DNA of 37,394 nucleotides from Acanthamoeba lenticulata (Eukaryota; Discosea; Longamoebia; Acanthamoebidae). The notes below the pieces were generated by a model. It did no database searches. It was not told where the DNA came from and saw nothing but the letters and a program-made list of their open reading frames with translations. Shown piece by piece: positions 1 to 10,645 of the stretch; the stretch's first letter is position 1, and each line of letters begins with the position of its first letter. A program made the translations under genes and the position numbers. Location of the stretch: positions 1 to 37,394 of the forward strand of contig NAVB01000969.1 of the NCBI GenBank assembly GCA_002179805.1, in the 5' to 3' direction.

Positions 1-24
1 ATATCAAATATAATATCAAATATC

Positions 25-2694
25 TCACAAATAAAGAAAAGAGTCTTTGGGAGGCAGACCCTTGCGGAGCCGTATTCGGTGCTGGCGGAGGGTGAAGACG
101 ACCTCTTGGGACCATTCGCCCGAGATGAACATGATCTTTTTCATCAGGCGCTCCACCTGCACGTGGTCATTTCCCCCGAATGAGACTCACGCGTCGTACA
201 TGTTTAGGGCGATGAGGGACGAACCTCAAGAAGCTCGGCCAAAACGGATCTGTACACGCTGGAGTTCTGGATCTCCACCTCCTTCTCGAGCTCTGCGCAC
301 AACTCACCGTGTGAGTTGGGCCAATAGAAGAACACGACGAGGAGGTCGTTCACGGTACCTCTGATGATAACGCCCGTCTTCCAACCGGCGACAGAGGATG
401 GCTCCTTGAGGTCGTGGAAGATGTGGTCCCCAAAGTAGATCACGCGGTCGCCCTTCCATCCCGTCAGCGCGATCAGTTGCTGTCGCCGGCGACCCACCGC
501 CAACACGATCATGCCACAAAGATGGTGTCAGCTGACTCACAAGCCAATAGCGAGCTGGTTGCGGGTCGTCAATGAATTGGGGGGGGGTTGTGCGCACGTT
601 GAGGGAGCCTTCGACCAGGACCTTGCCAGCGTAGTTCTTCGGGGTGGGTCGGTCCCACGTCACACGGCCCGTCGCCGGATCATACACTCTGCAGAGGAGG
701 CCAGTCAGCGCAACAGGCCAGCCTTCGACTTGATAGGGGAGAAAAGACGGACCGGAAGGGACGGTTGTGGAGGAAGAACGAGGGCTTGCGGCAGCTGGCC
801 ATGACCAAGTCGAACATCTCTGTCCAGTGCTTCACGCCCTCCGGGAGATGGCCCTGCAGCAGAAACTCCATCCCGGCGTTCACAAAGTCGAACGGGCTGT
901 TCGTCGCGAGGAACAGCTGTTCTCACACACGCATCTCCTCGGTAAGCCCAACGTTCGTCGCACGTGTGCTCGCGCAGCAGCGCAGCGGCTTCCTCGAGAA
1001 AGCCAAAGGAGAAGTAGGACGAGGCACCTGTCGGCCGGCCTGCTTGACGCGCCACAGGGTCTCACCGAGAGCCGGATTGGCGTTGAGGTAGATGTCCAAG
1101 TGGTTCATAATCTCCGTGTGCAGCAGCCGCGACGAGTGCACGTGCTGGATGGCCTTGCTCACGTCCTCGTACACGTAGGCTGCCATGGGGCGGCGGCGGC
1201 AGCGAACAACGCGGCTGTGTTGGTTTCTTCGTGCAGGCAGCGAGCACAGGAGATGCCGACGTACCGGGGTCGAACTCGGTGTTGCGCTCTGAGAGGAACT
1301 GGATGATGTCGGCGATGAGGCACGCCTCCGGCTGGCCGAAGATGTCGATCAGCAGCCGCATGTTCTCCGCCATGTATTGTCGCGAGATCTGCGGTGCGGT
1401 ATCAAGTTGTCAGATTCCGGGGAGGCGGTGACGCGCCGGGGGAGAACGATGGCGTACGAAGAGGGACGGGTAGGCCGAGTACAGGCGGTCCTCGGAGAGC
1501 TTCGTGCGGCCAAAGTGGACGGTGTCGGCTTGGATCAGGTTGAGATAGTCCTGCAGCGTAGTTCCCCCACACCCAAGCACGTCAGCATGGCTCTCGGGTG
1601 GAAAAAAGAGAAGAGGGTTGAGGAACCAGCTTCATCATGTAGCCCTTCTTGGTGTCGTAGTGCAGACCCTGTGGATGTATGCACCCAACATCAACCACAC
1701 GCCGCGTGAACAAGCTTGTTTCAAACGTCATTTAGACCACAGCGGCAACAGAACGTACGCGAATAGCGAAAGTGGGGTCAAAGGTCTTGCCCTTAAGCTC
1801 CTGCGGGTACCTGTGTGTGCCGCACAAGGTTGCTCATGAGCGCGAAGCAGCCCCACAAAGAAAAGACCACCACGCACCCGTGGTTCTTGAGGAGATATTG
1901 GAGGGCCTTGTCGTAGATAAAGTAGGAGACCTTGTCAGTGTACGAGGCCAGCGTGTAGTCGTAATCGAATCCAAGAATGTCGAGCTCGTCCAGCCTGTGG
2001 AGGACATCGAATGAACCTCGTCAGCTGCGCTCGATGAGAGGGTGCGTCCTGTGTACACACAACAGTGCATACCGGATCTCTCCGTTGGTGAAGATGTCCT
2101 GCGGGTTGGCGAGCGGTAGCTCCTTCACGTAGCGCTTGTGGACTTCGGTCATCTCCTGCAAGCGGAAGCTGTCAGCTGGCTGTGGCCTAACCCATGATGA
2201 GCCCGTCCAGGCAGGGCAAGGTAGGGATGACTGACCTCGAATTCCTGGAGGAGGCGCTCGATGTCGGAGTGCAGGCCCTCGCTGCCCTGAGACTTGGCGG
2301 CCTTGGCTGCGTGGCGGATAGCGCGTAGCTCCTCGCAGAGCTCGTGGAGGCGGTTGCTGTGCTCTCCAGCAGGACTTTTTCTGATGTTGTCGTCGTTGTA
2401 GTTGGTGTTGCTGACGCTGCTGCTGTTGACGTCAATGGGCTCGCTCTCAACGGCAGCATAAGCGCGTCGGTGCAGGTAAGTGCGAGACAGCGCCACGCAC
2501 GGCGAGCTCTGGGTCAAGCTCCTGGTCGAAGAGAAAAAACCCGCATGTGGGGAGAGAGAAGAGGAAAGAGCTCGTAGCACACTCGATCGAGTGGATCGCG
2601 CCTCCCTGGTCAATCGTTGGCATTCGGTAGAGGCAGTTGAAAATGCGCGACACGACGCGCGGCGGCAGCCCGCCTCAGTCAGCACTCGCCTCAT
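25..2694 (-). CDS. NT5DC-type HAD 5'-nucleotidase domain protein, probably mitochondrial
   Basis: Member of the HAD-superfamily purine 5'-nucleotidase/NT5DC2-NT5DC3 family. About 13 exons can be assembled in phase. Exon 1 (2236-2694) starts with the ATG at 2694 and gives MRRVLTEAGCRRASCRAF, an Arg/Ser/Ala-rich, acid-poor leader typical of a mitochondrial presequence. HAD motif I is LGFDYDYTLASYTDK (near 1940-1990), motif II is LFLATNSPFDFVNAGM (near 870-925), and the Lys plus motif III region is LTGWKGDRVIYFGDHIFHD (near 410-470). Other family blocks are IFTNGEIR, GLHYDTKKGYMMK and VEIQNSSVYRSVLAELLE. The last exon ends in KDSFLYL with the stop at 25-27. Family members dephosphorylate nucleoside monophosphates, though NT5DC substrates are poorly defined, so the exact substrate is not claimed. 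The frame continues upstream of 2694 without a better ATG, so the start is likely but unproven. Confidence 0.88.
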
Positions 2695-3256
2695 TGCCGA
2701 AGTGCTCAAAAATAGCTCGCTCTTTCGTGTCGCACTCCTCTCCTCCTTGCGTGTGTGTTGTTATGTTCGTGTCCCTACACCCGCCCGGGCGGTAGTTCCC
2801 AAAGAAAGCTCCTGGGAAACTACTATTTCCTTACTTTAATCTTCGGAAACTGATTTTCCTGCTTATTGGTTGATGCCTTTTCACCGAAGGGCTGGAAAGG
2901 GCCGTGCCTTTGCCGAACCACCAGCCCCTTGGCAGCCAAGCCCGGATAAGAGCTGGTCGATCTCTTGAAGCCGATCAGACTACGCAGCACTTGCCGCTGT
3001 TGCGACCTCCTCTCCTCTCGCCGCAAGGTGGAGGGAGAAGAAGCGCGCCCAGGCTACAGTGTTACTTCGTACATTACCTTGGTCCCAGCTCGCCTCATCC
3101 AGCTCACGTAGGATGAAACGAGCCTCAAGTTGACCTCAATTTTTGTTTGTTGGGTGGAGGCCTTCTCCGCCCTCCCTCAAAGGAAAGAACAAACCTCCTA
3201 AAAGCTGGAGCAACATTATCTGTTCGCACACGTGAGGTACAGCATGGATCACCACA
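2695..3256. other. Intergenic region between NT5DC and NSF (no gene assigned)
   Basis: Upstream region of the NT5DC gene and 3' flank of NSF, both on the minus strand. A minus-strand stretch near 2995-3125 is open for about 48 codons (EARFILRELDEASWDQ onward) but has no in-frame ATG or convincing splice acceptor. I do not call a gene. No clear TATA box was seen. Confidence 0.5.
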
Positions 3257-6200
3257 CTAGTGCCGCAAGCCATAGTCGAGCAAGCACTTGAAGAAGCACT
3301 CGACCAGACTCTTGCCCTTGCCTTTGGCCTCCTGCAGGGCGCGCTCGGCGACAAGGAACACCTTCCGCACGGGCAGCGAGTGGCCTTCTCGGTGCAGCTT
3401 TGTGATCTCGCGGATGTCGGCTTCCGAGTAGCCCTGTACATCGCGTGGAAAATATCATCATCAGATCCAGGCCTTGGCCAGCCAGAGGTTCATGAATCAT
3501 CAAACCAGGCGCCGCGCGGCCCAGGCTCAAGGCGTACCTGAATCTCAGAGAGCACGCGGGCGAGCTCCTCGCCCTTGGTGATGGTCGGAAGACGAAGGAC
3601 AGAGTCAAACATGCTGCTGAGCTCGAGAGCCTCCAACACGTCGCGCTTGCTCGTGGTGCCCAGCACAAGGAGCTTCTTGTTCTGCGTTTTTTGCGCTCTC
3701 TCTTGTGAGTGGCCTGCTCACTGCTGACCAGACTCCTAAGCTCTCGAGGACAACATACCTCGTTGGGCGGCTCCTTGCGGATGAGGACGAGGAGGGCCTG
3801 GAGGATGCTGTTCGAGTACTGGTGGCCCACCGGCGAATAGTCTGCGCCATGCGCGTGAGCCAAAGAGGGGCGCTGCTTATGACCCAGGGGACTTGGTCGA
3901 CGTACTCAGGAATCGCTCGATGTTGTCGATGACGATGACGGACAGAGGCGACTTGTAGGCGTCGAGGAAGGTCGTGTTGATGAGCTGGCAGCGGGCCGCG
4001 TCGTTGTAGGCCACAAAGTCGTTGGGGGTCAGCAGCTTCACGAACGGGAAGCCGCTCTCCTGCGCCAGCGAGGCCGCGACGGCGGTCTTGCCGCAGCCCG
4101 GCTCGCCCTCGAGCAGCACCGAGACCAGATTCGTGTGCGAGCTCGTCACCGTCTGCTGCACAAAGAGGCGCGCGTCCTCGACGACGTCGGTGAACGCCTG
4201 GCTGAAGTGGATGATGCCATTACGTGTGCAATTCTTGAAGCTTTGGTTTGATCGCCCGAATGCCGGCTCCTATGATGGCATCGCGAAGGTGAGCATTGGA
4301 CACCAACATACAAAGACTCGCGTCTCCACGAGGGCCATCGCGTACGGTTTGGTCAAAGGCCTTGTCAAAGTCCTTGGCGTTGACGATGGGGTTGGCCTTG
4401 GCCATGCCCTGGTCCTGGTTGATGGGGTCATTGATCTCGCGCGAGCAGGCAAAGGCGCAGGCGTTCTTGATCATGCTGGACAGCTCTGCGCCAGTGAAGT
4501 TCTGCGTCTGGAGGGCGAGCGCCTTAAGGTCGACGTCCGGCGCCAGCCGCTTGGCCTTGCGCATGGACTCGGTGTGGATTTGCAAAATCTGGAGACGGCC
4601 CTTTTCGTCGGGCAAGCCGATCTCGACGTGGATCTCGAGCCGGCCTGGGCGGAGGAGGGCCGGGTCGAGGATGTCGATGCGGTTGGTCATGCCGATGACG
4701 AGGATGTTGTTGAGGTCCTCCACGCCGTCGAGGATCGACAGCAACTGATTGACCACCCGCTCCTCGACGCCGGTGCCGCCCTGGCGCAGGCCGCGCCGTC
4801 CGGCGATGGAGTCGATCTCGTCCATGATCACCACGTGCAGCTCGCTGTCGTCGCCGTACTTACGATAGTCGAGCATGGCCGGCGCGAACAGCTCGCGGAT
4901 TTTCTCCTCGGCTCGGCCCACCAGCGGATCAAAGATCTCGGGGCCCTTGACGTAGATGGGCTTCTTGCCCTTGAGCACCTTGGCCAGCCGTTTCGCGATC
5001 AGCGTCTTGCCGCAGCCGGGCGCGCCGTGCAGCAGAATGCCTGAGCGAGTTGACCACATAGTCGTGAGCCTCACCACTGCCTCCCACGCACTGCGGGTCT
5101 AGGGCCCAAGGGACTCACAAACCTCGCACGGGCTCGATCTCGAGCTCCTTGGTCACGTGACGCGGGAGCACGCGCGGCGCAAACGCGCGGCGGAAGATGT
5201 CCGACATCTGGACGTCGAGTCCGCCGATGCCGATCTGCTCGAAGGACCATGTGGGCTTGAAGATCTCTGGCAAGCTGTGTGGAGACGTCGGTTAGCGTCC
5301 TGTAATCAATTAAACGCTGGACGGCCTGAATGGGACGTACACGGCCGAAGGGCTGCCGGCGTCGGTCATAGTGACGAGCTTGACCGCCGAACCCTTGGCG
5401 GGAAGCAGTTCGATCGCCGTCTGCTTCATGAGCACGCCGCGCACGATGGCGGGCGACTTGTCGCTCGGCTGCTCGTTGCCAAGGCGCGCGATCTCGAGAT
5501 CGGTGACCTTGAACTTGAGGGTGGTGCCCTTGACGTCCATCGCCACGAGCTGATTGCGTGTGAAGAAGTGGTTCTCGAACTGACTCAACAGCGCCTGGGG
5601 AAGCGAAATCGCCGGCGTGAGAAGCGGTCCATGACAACAAGAGAGTGGGAGAAGCTGGCTCTCACGCACCTGCGCGATCTCGTCGGACTGAAACGCGCTG
5701 CCCACGCCCTTGGAGCCCGGATAGAGGAAGTCGATCTCTAACTTGATGCTCGAAAGGAAGACAGCTTCCTTGTTTCTGCGCAGACAAGCACCACAGGAGG
5801 GGTTGGTCATCGGATCACACCAACGCGAATCACACGAAAGACGTACTTGGCTACAAACGGTCGGCACACGACCTTTTCATTGAGGGAGACGTAGACCGAG
5901 CGGCGCTGGAAGTCATTCATCTCGATCGTTCCTTGTTGGACGGTCTCGCTTGGTCTGCAAGCCACGATTTTATTAATATAAATTTTTTAAAAAAGTGGAA
6001 AAATATTAAAAAAAAGAGAAGAAAATGCGTACTTGAAGAGGTAGAGGTGAAGGTTAATGAGAAGGTAGGAGTTGTGTGGCAGACCAGCAGGCCTGGAGGG
6101 TGGGGTGAGGGCTTGTGCGTCGAGCGGGTTGAGGTAGACAAAATTGGAGTAGAGGCGACTGCCTTTGACGACAGAGAGCTCCATGCCGCCATCGCTGCCT

Positions 6201-6277
6201 CCCCCCTCGCGCCGGGGCGACGGAGGGGAGGTGGTTGGGGAGACAAACGAGGGCGAGGTGGCTCCTTTCCTGTTCAT
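3257..6277 (-). CDS. NSF: N-ethylmaleimide-sensitive factor (vesicle-fusing AAA+ ATPase, Sec18)
   Basis: NSF disassembles SNARE complexes with alpha-SNAP after membrane fusion. The architecture is complete across about 12 exons. The N domain runs from MELSVVKGSRLYSNFVYLN through TVQQGTIEMNDFQRR and IDFLYPGSKGVGSAFQSDE. The NSF signature WSFEQIGIGGLDVQMSDIFR leads into D1. D1 has Walker A GAPGCGKT, Walker B VVIMDEIDSI and the conserved ILVIGMTNRIDILDPALLRP. The linker NGIIHFSQAF leads into D2, with Walker A GEPGCGKT, Walker B VIVIDNIERF and sensor LLVLGTTSKRDVLEALELS. The last exon ends KCLLDYGLRH, stop 3257-3259. The D2 Asp-Asn in Walker B matches NSF-type D2 domains, which are structural more than catalytic. 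Introns are phase-consistent at each junction checked. The ATG at 6277 adds a Gly/Ser/Pro-rich extension; the in-frame ATG at 6184 is an alternative start. Confidence 0.95.
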
Positions 6278-6548
6278 GTTGGTAGTGTTGTGTGTTCGTG
6301 TTGTGTGTTCGCACACCAGCAACCATTTAACTATTTTGTGGGAAGAAACCCGTTCCAAGAACGCGAGTTGGATGACCACGCGGCGCCCGCTACACGTCAC
6401 CACCAACGCGTCGACACCGAGAGCTTATTGTTGGGGTGGCACATTACTTCAAGCAAATGGAGACTTGACATGGAGCTGTCCCTGTTCGTTATGACGTAGT
6501 CTTGTGAGCCTGGAGTAAGGAAACTCCTGTCCGCACCACAAAAAAAAC
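6278..6548. promoter_or_regulatory. Divergent NSF / GST promoter region
   Basis: NSF (-) and the glutathione S-transferase (+) are transcribed away from each other with 271 bp between start codons, so both promoters must lie here or extend into the genes. I see no canonical TATA box. The GST start is preceded by a short A run (cacaaaaaaaacATG). Confidence 0.4.
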
Positions 6549-7301
6549 ATGAGCAGCGACAAGGGGGTGGCCAAGCCCACACTGACCTACTTCAACGGTC
6601 GGGGTCGCGCTGAGGTGCCCCGCATGCTGCTTGAGGATGCCGGCGTGGACTATGACTATGTCTCTATCACGTATGCCACTTGGCCTGAGGTACAGCAGCA
6701 GCTCACTGCCGCGGACAAGCTGCCTTTCGGACAGGTGCCGCTCTACGAGGAGCCCGGCCTCACGCTGGTTCAGAGCGCGGCCATCACACGCTACTTGGCC
6801 CGCAAGTTGGGCTACAACGGCACCAACGCGCACGAGGAGGCCCTCATCGACCAGGCCTACGAGGGCGTGGCGGACACGGTCACTGAATTTGCCAAGGCCT
6901 TCTTCGCGCCACCGGAGCACAAAGCTGCCGCCACTGAGAAGTTGAAGGGGGAGGTGCTACCGGCTCACCTGGCCGTCTACAACAAGCTGCTCGAGAAGAA
7001 CGGCTCAAACGGCTTCTTGGTTGGCTCCCAGGTGCGTCCCCCAAACCAGGAGTGGCCAGACCGTCTGTGCGCTAACTCCTTTTGTCTTCACGTGCGTGAT
7101 ACAAAGTTGAGCTATGCTGATGTGCACCTTTGGCTGGCGTTGACCTTCGTCTTTGAACGCTACCCAGACGTCACTACAGACAGCCTGCTGGCGGACTTTC
7201 CCGCAGTGAAGCAGCTGTTTGAGGGTGTTAACCAGCGCCAACGCATCAAGGCCTATCTGGATCGTGACGTTTACAATACCGCCCAAGTGCAGAGATCATA
7301 G
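6549..7301 (+). CDS. Glutathione S-transferase, sigma-like
   Basis: Two exons (6549-7031 and 7107-7301) give about 225 residues, the normal cytosolic GST length. The N-terminal thioredoxin-like domain has PTLTYFNGRGRAEVPR, with the Tyr of TYF in the catalytic position of sigma/alpha classes. The G-site is LPFGQVPLYEE (Val-cisPro) followed by LVQSAAITRYLARKLG. The all-helical C-terminal half contains SYADVHLWLALTF, matching the conserved N-capping region. The 75-nt intron (7032-7106; donor GTGCGT, acceptor CAAAG) is a multiple of three without a stop, so a retained intron would insert 25 residues before the SYAD motif. It is removed because it breaks the C-terminal domain where the family has no insertion. 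Class assignment rests on motifs only. Confidence 0.9.
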   Translation: MSSDKGVAKPTLTYFNGRGRAEVPRMLLEDAGVDYDYVSITYATWPEVQQQLTAADKLPFGQVPLYEEPGLTLVQSAAITRYLARKLGYNGTNAHEEALIDQAYEGVADTVTEFAKAFFAPPEHKAAATEKLKGEVLPAHLAVYNKLLEKNGSNGFLVGSQVRPPNQEWPDRLCANSFCLHVRDTKLSYADVHLWLALTFVFERYPDVTTDSLLADFPAVKQLFEGVNQRQRIKAYLDRDVYNTAQVQRS

Positions 7302-7667
7302 TAAGCTGTGTGGTCTCATCTCGTACAACTTCAACCTTCATAGGGGCAAAAAGAAGGGGGATTCTGAATTCCCGAGAGCGAAAGGATCAAAGCAAGAGAA
7401 GAAGAGGAGAGTAAAAAGGACGATACGGCACGGTGCCTGGCGCAGCTTAACTTATGGCTGTATCATCGGCACAGGTGCCACGGGCACCCGTTGGCGCGAG
7501 CCCACTGGAGCACGGCCAGGTGGCCTGCCCCGCTGCATTGGCGCAGGTCCACTTGCCCCAAGGTGCAGCTGTTGGCACGCGCCCACTGAAGTATGTCCCG
7601 TCGGCCGCACTGCCCCATTGAGCAATTTTTTTTTTTTTAATTTTCTCCTCTCTTCAGAATCGGGAAG
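7302..7667. other. Intergenic region GST-PDCD2
   Basis: This 366-bp gap between two plus-strand genes holds the GST 3' UTR and the PDCD2 promoter. It contains a small palindromic block (gtgccacgggcacc, near 7475) and a T11-12 tract at about 7627-7638 followed by pyrimidine-rich sequence just before the PDCD2 ATG. Several open frames cross it but none is supported. Confidence 0.4.
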
Positions 7668-9280
7668 ATGCAGATGAACAAGGTTGGGGTGGTGCGCTCC
7701 CCCGCGCGCGGCGTACAACCGAAGCCCAACAAGCAACCAGTGGTCCTTGGATACATTGGCCAACGTGCAGAAGAGGACAACATCTGGTCTAGCAAAATCG
7801 GAGGCCAGCCCGTCCGTTCCCCATCAATTCCTGAAAGATGATGATGCCTAACCGGCGGCAGAGCGCTTTCCCGACTCATGAATCCATGCTGTGTGCACAA
7901 CACAGATGTGGATCGGCACTCCGCCACCGGAGTCCTACTATCGTTGTGGCCAGTGTGGAAAGCTCATGTACCTCGTGGCGCAGGCCTACGCACCCCTGCC
8001 GCACTTGGCCCACCTCGACCGTGCGGTACTCAGAAGCTCCCACTGACCGGCGTCCGAGTGGCGCCTTCTCACGACACAAGGTGGGTGTTCGTGCGCATGC
8101 AGCTCTACATCTTTGCGTGCAACAGCGAGCAATGCAACAACGAACGCAACGGCCCGGCCAAGTGGTGCGTGTCGCGTCGGGTTCGGGCTCTGTATGGAGT
8201 CAGGGGCACGTGATCTCACCACACCGTTGGCGGCCCACCAGCTGGCGAGTGCTGCGCGGCCAGGACCTCTGTGCCGAGGAGGCACCGAGCGAGGCCATCG
8301 CGACTGACCCAAAGGCTCCGGAGCCAGAGGCAGCTCAGGCACTCGAGAGCAACGACGACTGGGGCGCCGGGGATGACTGGGGCGCGACCGACGACTGGCT
8401 CAAGCCCACCGACGAGCAGGACCTGGAGAAGCTGCTCGCGTCGGCCCTCACCATCTCTAACCCTGGCTCTGCTGGTGCGAGCGAGGTTGCGCCCAAGTCC
8501 GGGTCGACCTCCACCAGCAGCACGCCCAGCAAGTCGTCCAAGCAGCACAGCGCGAAGGCGCCTCTGCCGCGGGCCCTACCGAGAGGAAGTGGGTTCTATG
8601 GCTTCTACATGGAGGTCGAGGAGGAGGTGATGCGGCCCATCGTGGGCAAGAAGGAGAAGAAGCTCGCCGAGCAGTGGGCCCACGAGCTCGAGGCGAACGA
8701 CGATGCCTATTACGACGACGGCGATGACGGCAAGCGCAACAACGGGCGCAAGGGCAAGGGCAAGCAGAAGGGCGCCGGCGCTGGCGGCGGCGACCTCGAC
8801 TTCTCGGGCCACGAAGAGTATGAAGAGACCGAGGAGAAGTACCTCCTCAAGTTCCAGGAGCACCTGGAGCGAAACCCCGAGCACGTCTTCAGATACTCCT
8901 TCTCCGGCCGACCGCTGTGGATGTCCAAGGACTTCCCCCAGAGCGTTCCGGTCTGCGAACGCTGTGGCGCCGAGCGGTACTGGCCTCGACCTTTGTTTTC
9001 ATTTCGCATATATGACCCTGTGGACTCGGAACTCCTCTTGGCTGACCTGAACTACGCGGCCCAACGCAGGGTGTTTGAATGCGAGGTGATGCCCACGCTG
9101 ATCTACCTCTTGCGAGCGGCCCAGGAGTACGAGGCCGAGGCGGAGAGCGAGCCCGCCATCGAGGACGTCCAGCTTGAATTCGGATGCGTGGCCATCTTTG
9201 CCTGTCCGCAGAGCTGCGGTGCCCCTGGCGGGGGCAACCCCTACGCCTACGAGTATGCCTTCCTCCAGCAAGCCCTCTGA
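7668..9280 (+). CDS. PDCD2/PDCD2L (Tsr4)-like protein
   Basis: PDCD2/Tsr4 proteins act as dedicated chaperones of ribosomal protein uS5 in the cytoplasm. Exon 1 (7668-7811) carries VVLGYIGQRAEEDNIWSSK and KIGGQP. Exon 2 has the zinc-ribbon half YYRCGQCGKLMYLVAQAYA. The next exons read LYIFACNSEQCN and AKCWRVLRGQDLC, matching the family core (FACxxxxC and WKVFRSQ). A long acidic linker follows (DDWGAGDDWGATDDWL). The C-terminal domain has FRYSFSGRPLWMSKDFP, VCERCGAER and VFECEVMPTLIYLL. An intron at 8977-9069 (93 nt, in frame, stop-free) separates CGAER from VFECEV; without its removal the family block would be interrupted. There is no MYND finger, so it resembles PDCD2L more than long PDCD2. 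Stop TGA at 9278-9280. Confidence 0.88.
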
Positions 9281-9437
9281 GAGTCCCTCTCCCGTTCAGA
9301 TGGTGTACACACAGTCTTTGATGGGAAGCCAATCTTCTTCTTGTTGTTCATCGGCTCGAAGGAGCGTGCGACGCGCTTTATTCCAGCCCGAGGAGCCTGG
9401 TGGCGTTCTTCATGAAGGAAGAGGCTGCGATGCGCTC

Positions 9438-10146
9438 TCACTTGCGCTGGGCGAGGTTCTCGATGTGGATGCGCAGTTGCCAGGCCCACTGCATGTGGCA
9501 CCGCTCGCACTCGAGAAGGAGGTCTTCGATGGACTTGATGTTCATGTCGGCCACCTGCTTCCTGTCGTTGCAGATGTTACGGACGGCGGTTTCGTGGTTG
9601 TTGAGCAACACCTGCAGCATCTCGTTCTCATTGGGCCACGAGCCCTCCTGTGGGCTGCTGGTGAGAAAGCCACCATCAACACAAGGCGCGGTGACGATAG
9701 CTCAAGCACGGTACCGCCGGGTTGTGGCATCTGTTCATGCGGCAGATCTCGGTGAGGATGGGCACTTTGTAGCCGATGCCGCGGATGTGTCTTCCGACCT
9801 TCTCGGCGAGGCAGGCGATCTCTTTCGCTTGCTGCTGGAACAGGTCGCCTAGCATGTGGCTGCGCGGACCAACCTGATGACCATCTGTTCAGCAACAACA
9901 CGTTACATAGTGAAAGGCCAGAGAAGGGAAACATACCACGTTGAGGAAGTAGTTGAAAGTATGCAGGTACGTGCACACCTGTGGCCAGAGACCGTTAGAC
10001 AAAGCCTTGAGTGCTCTTCAACAAGTCGACCGTACCTGGTCGGCATGCAGGGTAGCCAGCACTTGCCCAGTTTGGTCAAGGTTCTTGATCGGGGCGCCAT
10101 AGTGCACCTCGACCGGCTCCCTCTGGATTTGGACTTGAGTGGCCAT
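9438..10146 (-). CDS. Dps-like ferritin-fold protein A, ferroxidase ligands lost
   Basis: Four exons in phase (10036-10146, 9937-9978, 9715-9873, 9438-9647) encode 173 residues, close to bacterial Dps size. Recognisable Dps blocks are NYFLNVVGPRSHMLGDLF (first helix pair), EKVGRHIRGIGYKVP (Dps DEVAERIxxLG region), LNNHETAVRNIC and WAWQLRIHIENL at the C-terminus. By alignment to Dps, the intersubunit ferroxidase positions His, His, Asp, Asp, Glu read Phe, Gly, Gln, Glu, Arg, so classical iron oxidation is not expected. It is a diverged paralogue of the gene at 10646-11321. Both start MATQ-, share the first intron position after Asp-Gln and keep the ECERCHMQWAWQLR block. This copy has an extra intron after NYFLNV. 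Role unknown; DNA binding or assembly into a shell is possible but not shown. Confidence 0.8.
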
Positions 10147-10645
10147 GTTGCTTTTGTTGTTGTGGTTGTTTGGTTTAGAAGAGCAAAGGATATAAATGTG
10201 TGCCTGACTATTTAACTTGCAAGGATTGCCGCTCCCTGGACTTGCGTCGGGTTTGTCGTGAGACTGTCGCTCATGTGCTGTCTGCTCCTCAGAGAACTCT
10301 TCCTTGCAGATGAATTTCGCAGTGGCTCGACTTGTTCCGCTAAGAGACGCCAAGGCTCCCCTGATTTTGCCCGAATTGGCCAAGTGATAAAGACTTCTCC
10401 TGGTTTGCCATTGGCCCAGCTTTGTTGCGCCAAGTTCTTGGGCTCCCTTTTCGCGAAGGGCCTCTTCAACAGGCAGTTTAAGGATCAAGCCACCGACGCA
10501 CCCTTAGCGGGTCGGCGACATCTCGTCGGTCTTTTCAGGCCTGGGCGCATCACTACGCCAAAGTGCCAAGTATAAATATCAACACATAGTCCCTCCTTGC
10601 ATTACCACACTCGCTTGCCAACAACAACTACTCCACAACCCGAAG
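10147..10645. promoter_or_regulatory. Shared divergent promoter region of the two Dps-like genes
   Basis: This 499-bp spacer separates the start codons of two head-to-head paralogues. On the plus side a TATA box (TATAAATA, 10571-10578) lies 68 bp before the ATG at 10646. On the minus side a weaker TATA-like element (ATTTATAT, plus 10190-10197) lies about 45 bp before the ATG at 10146. No third gene is supported here. Confidence 0.55.
10571..10578 (+). promoter_or_regulatory. TATA box of Dps-like gene B
   Basis: TATAAATA placed 68 bp upstream of the start codon, leaving room for a transcription start about 30 bp downstream and a short 5' UTR. Position and sequence only; the transcription start is not shown. 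Confidence 0.6.

Noticed and set aside
2823..3125. Minus-strand open frames between NSF and NT5DC
   Set aside because: No ATG with a plausible exon structure and no recognisable domain; probably UTR.
10187..10196. ATATCCTTT on the minus strand, a perfect U12 AT-AC donor string
   Set aside because: It lies about 45 bp before the ATG of Dps-like gene A within a TATA-like element, with too little room for an intron before the start codon.
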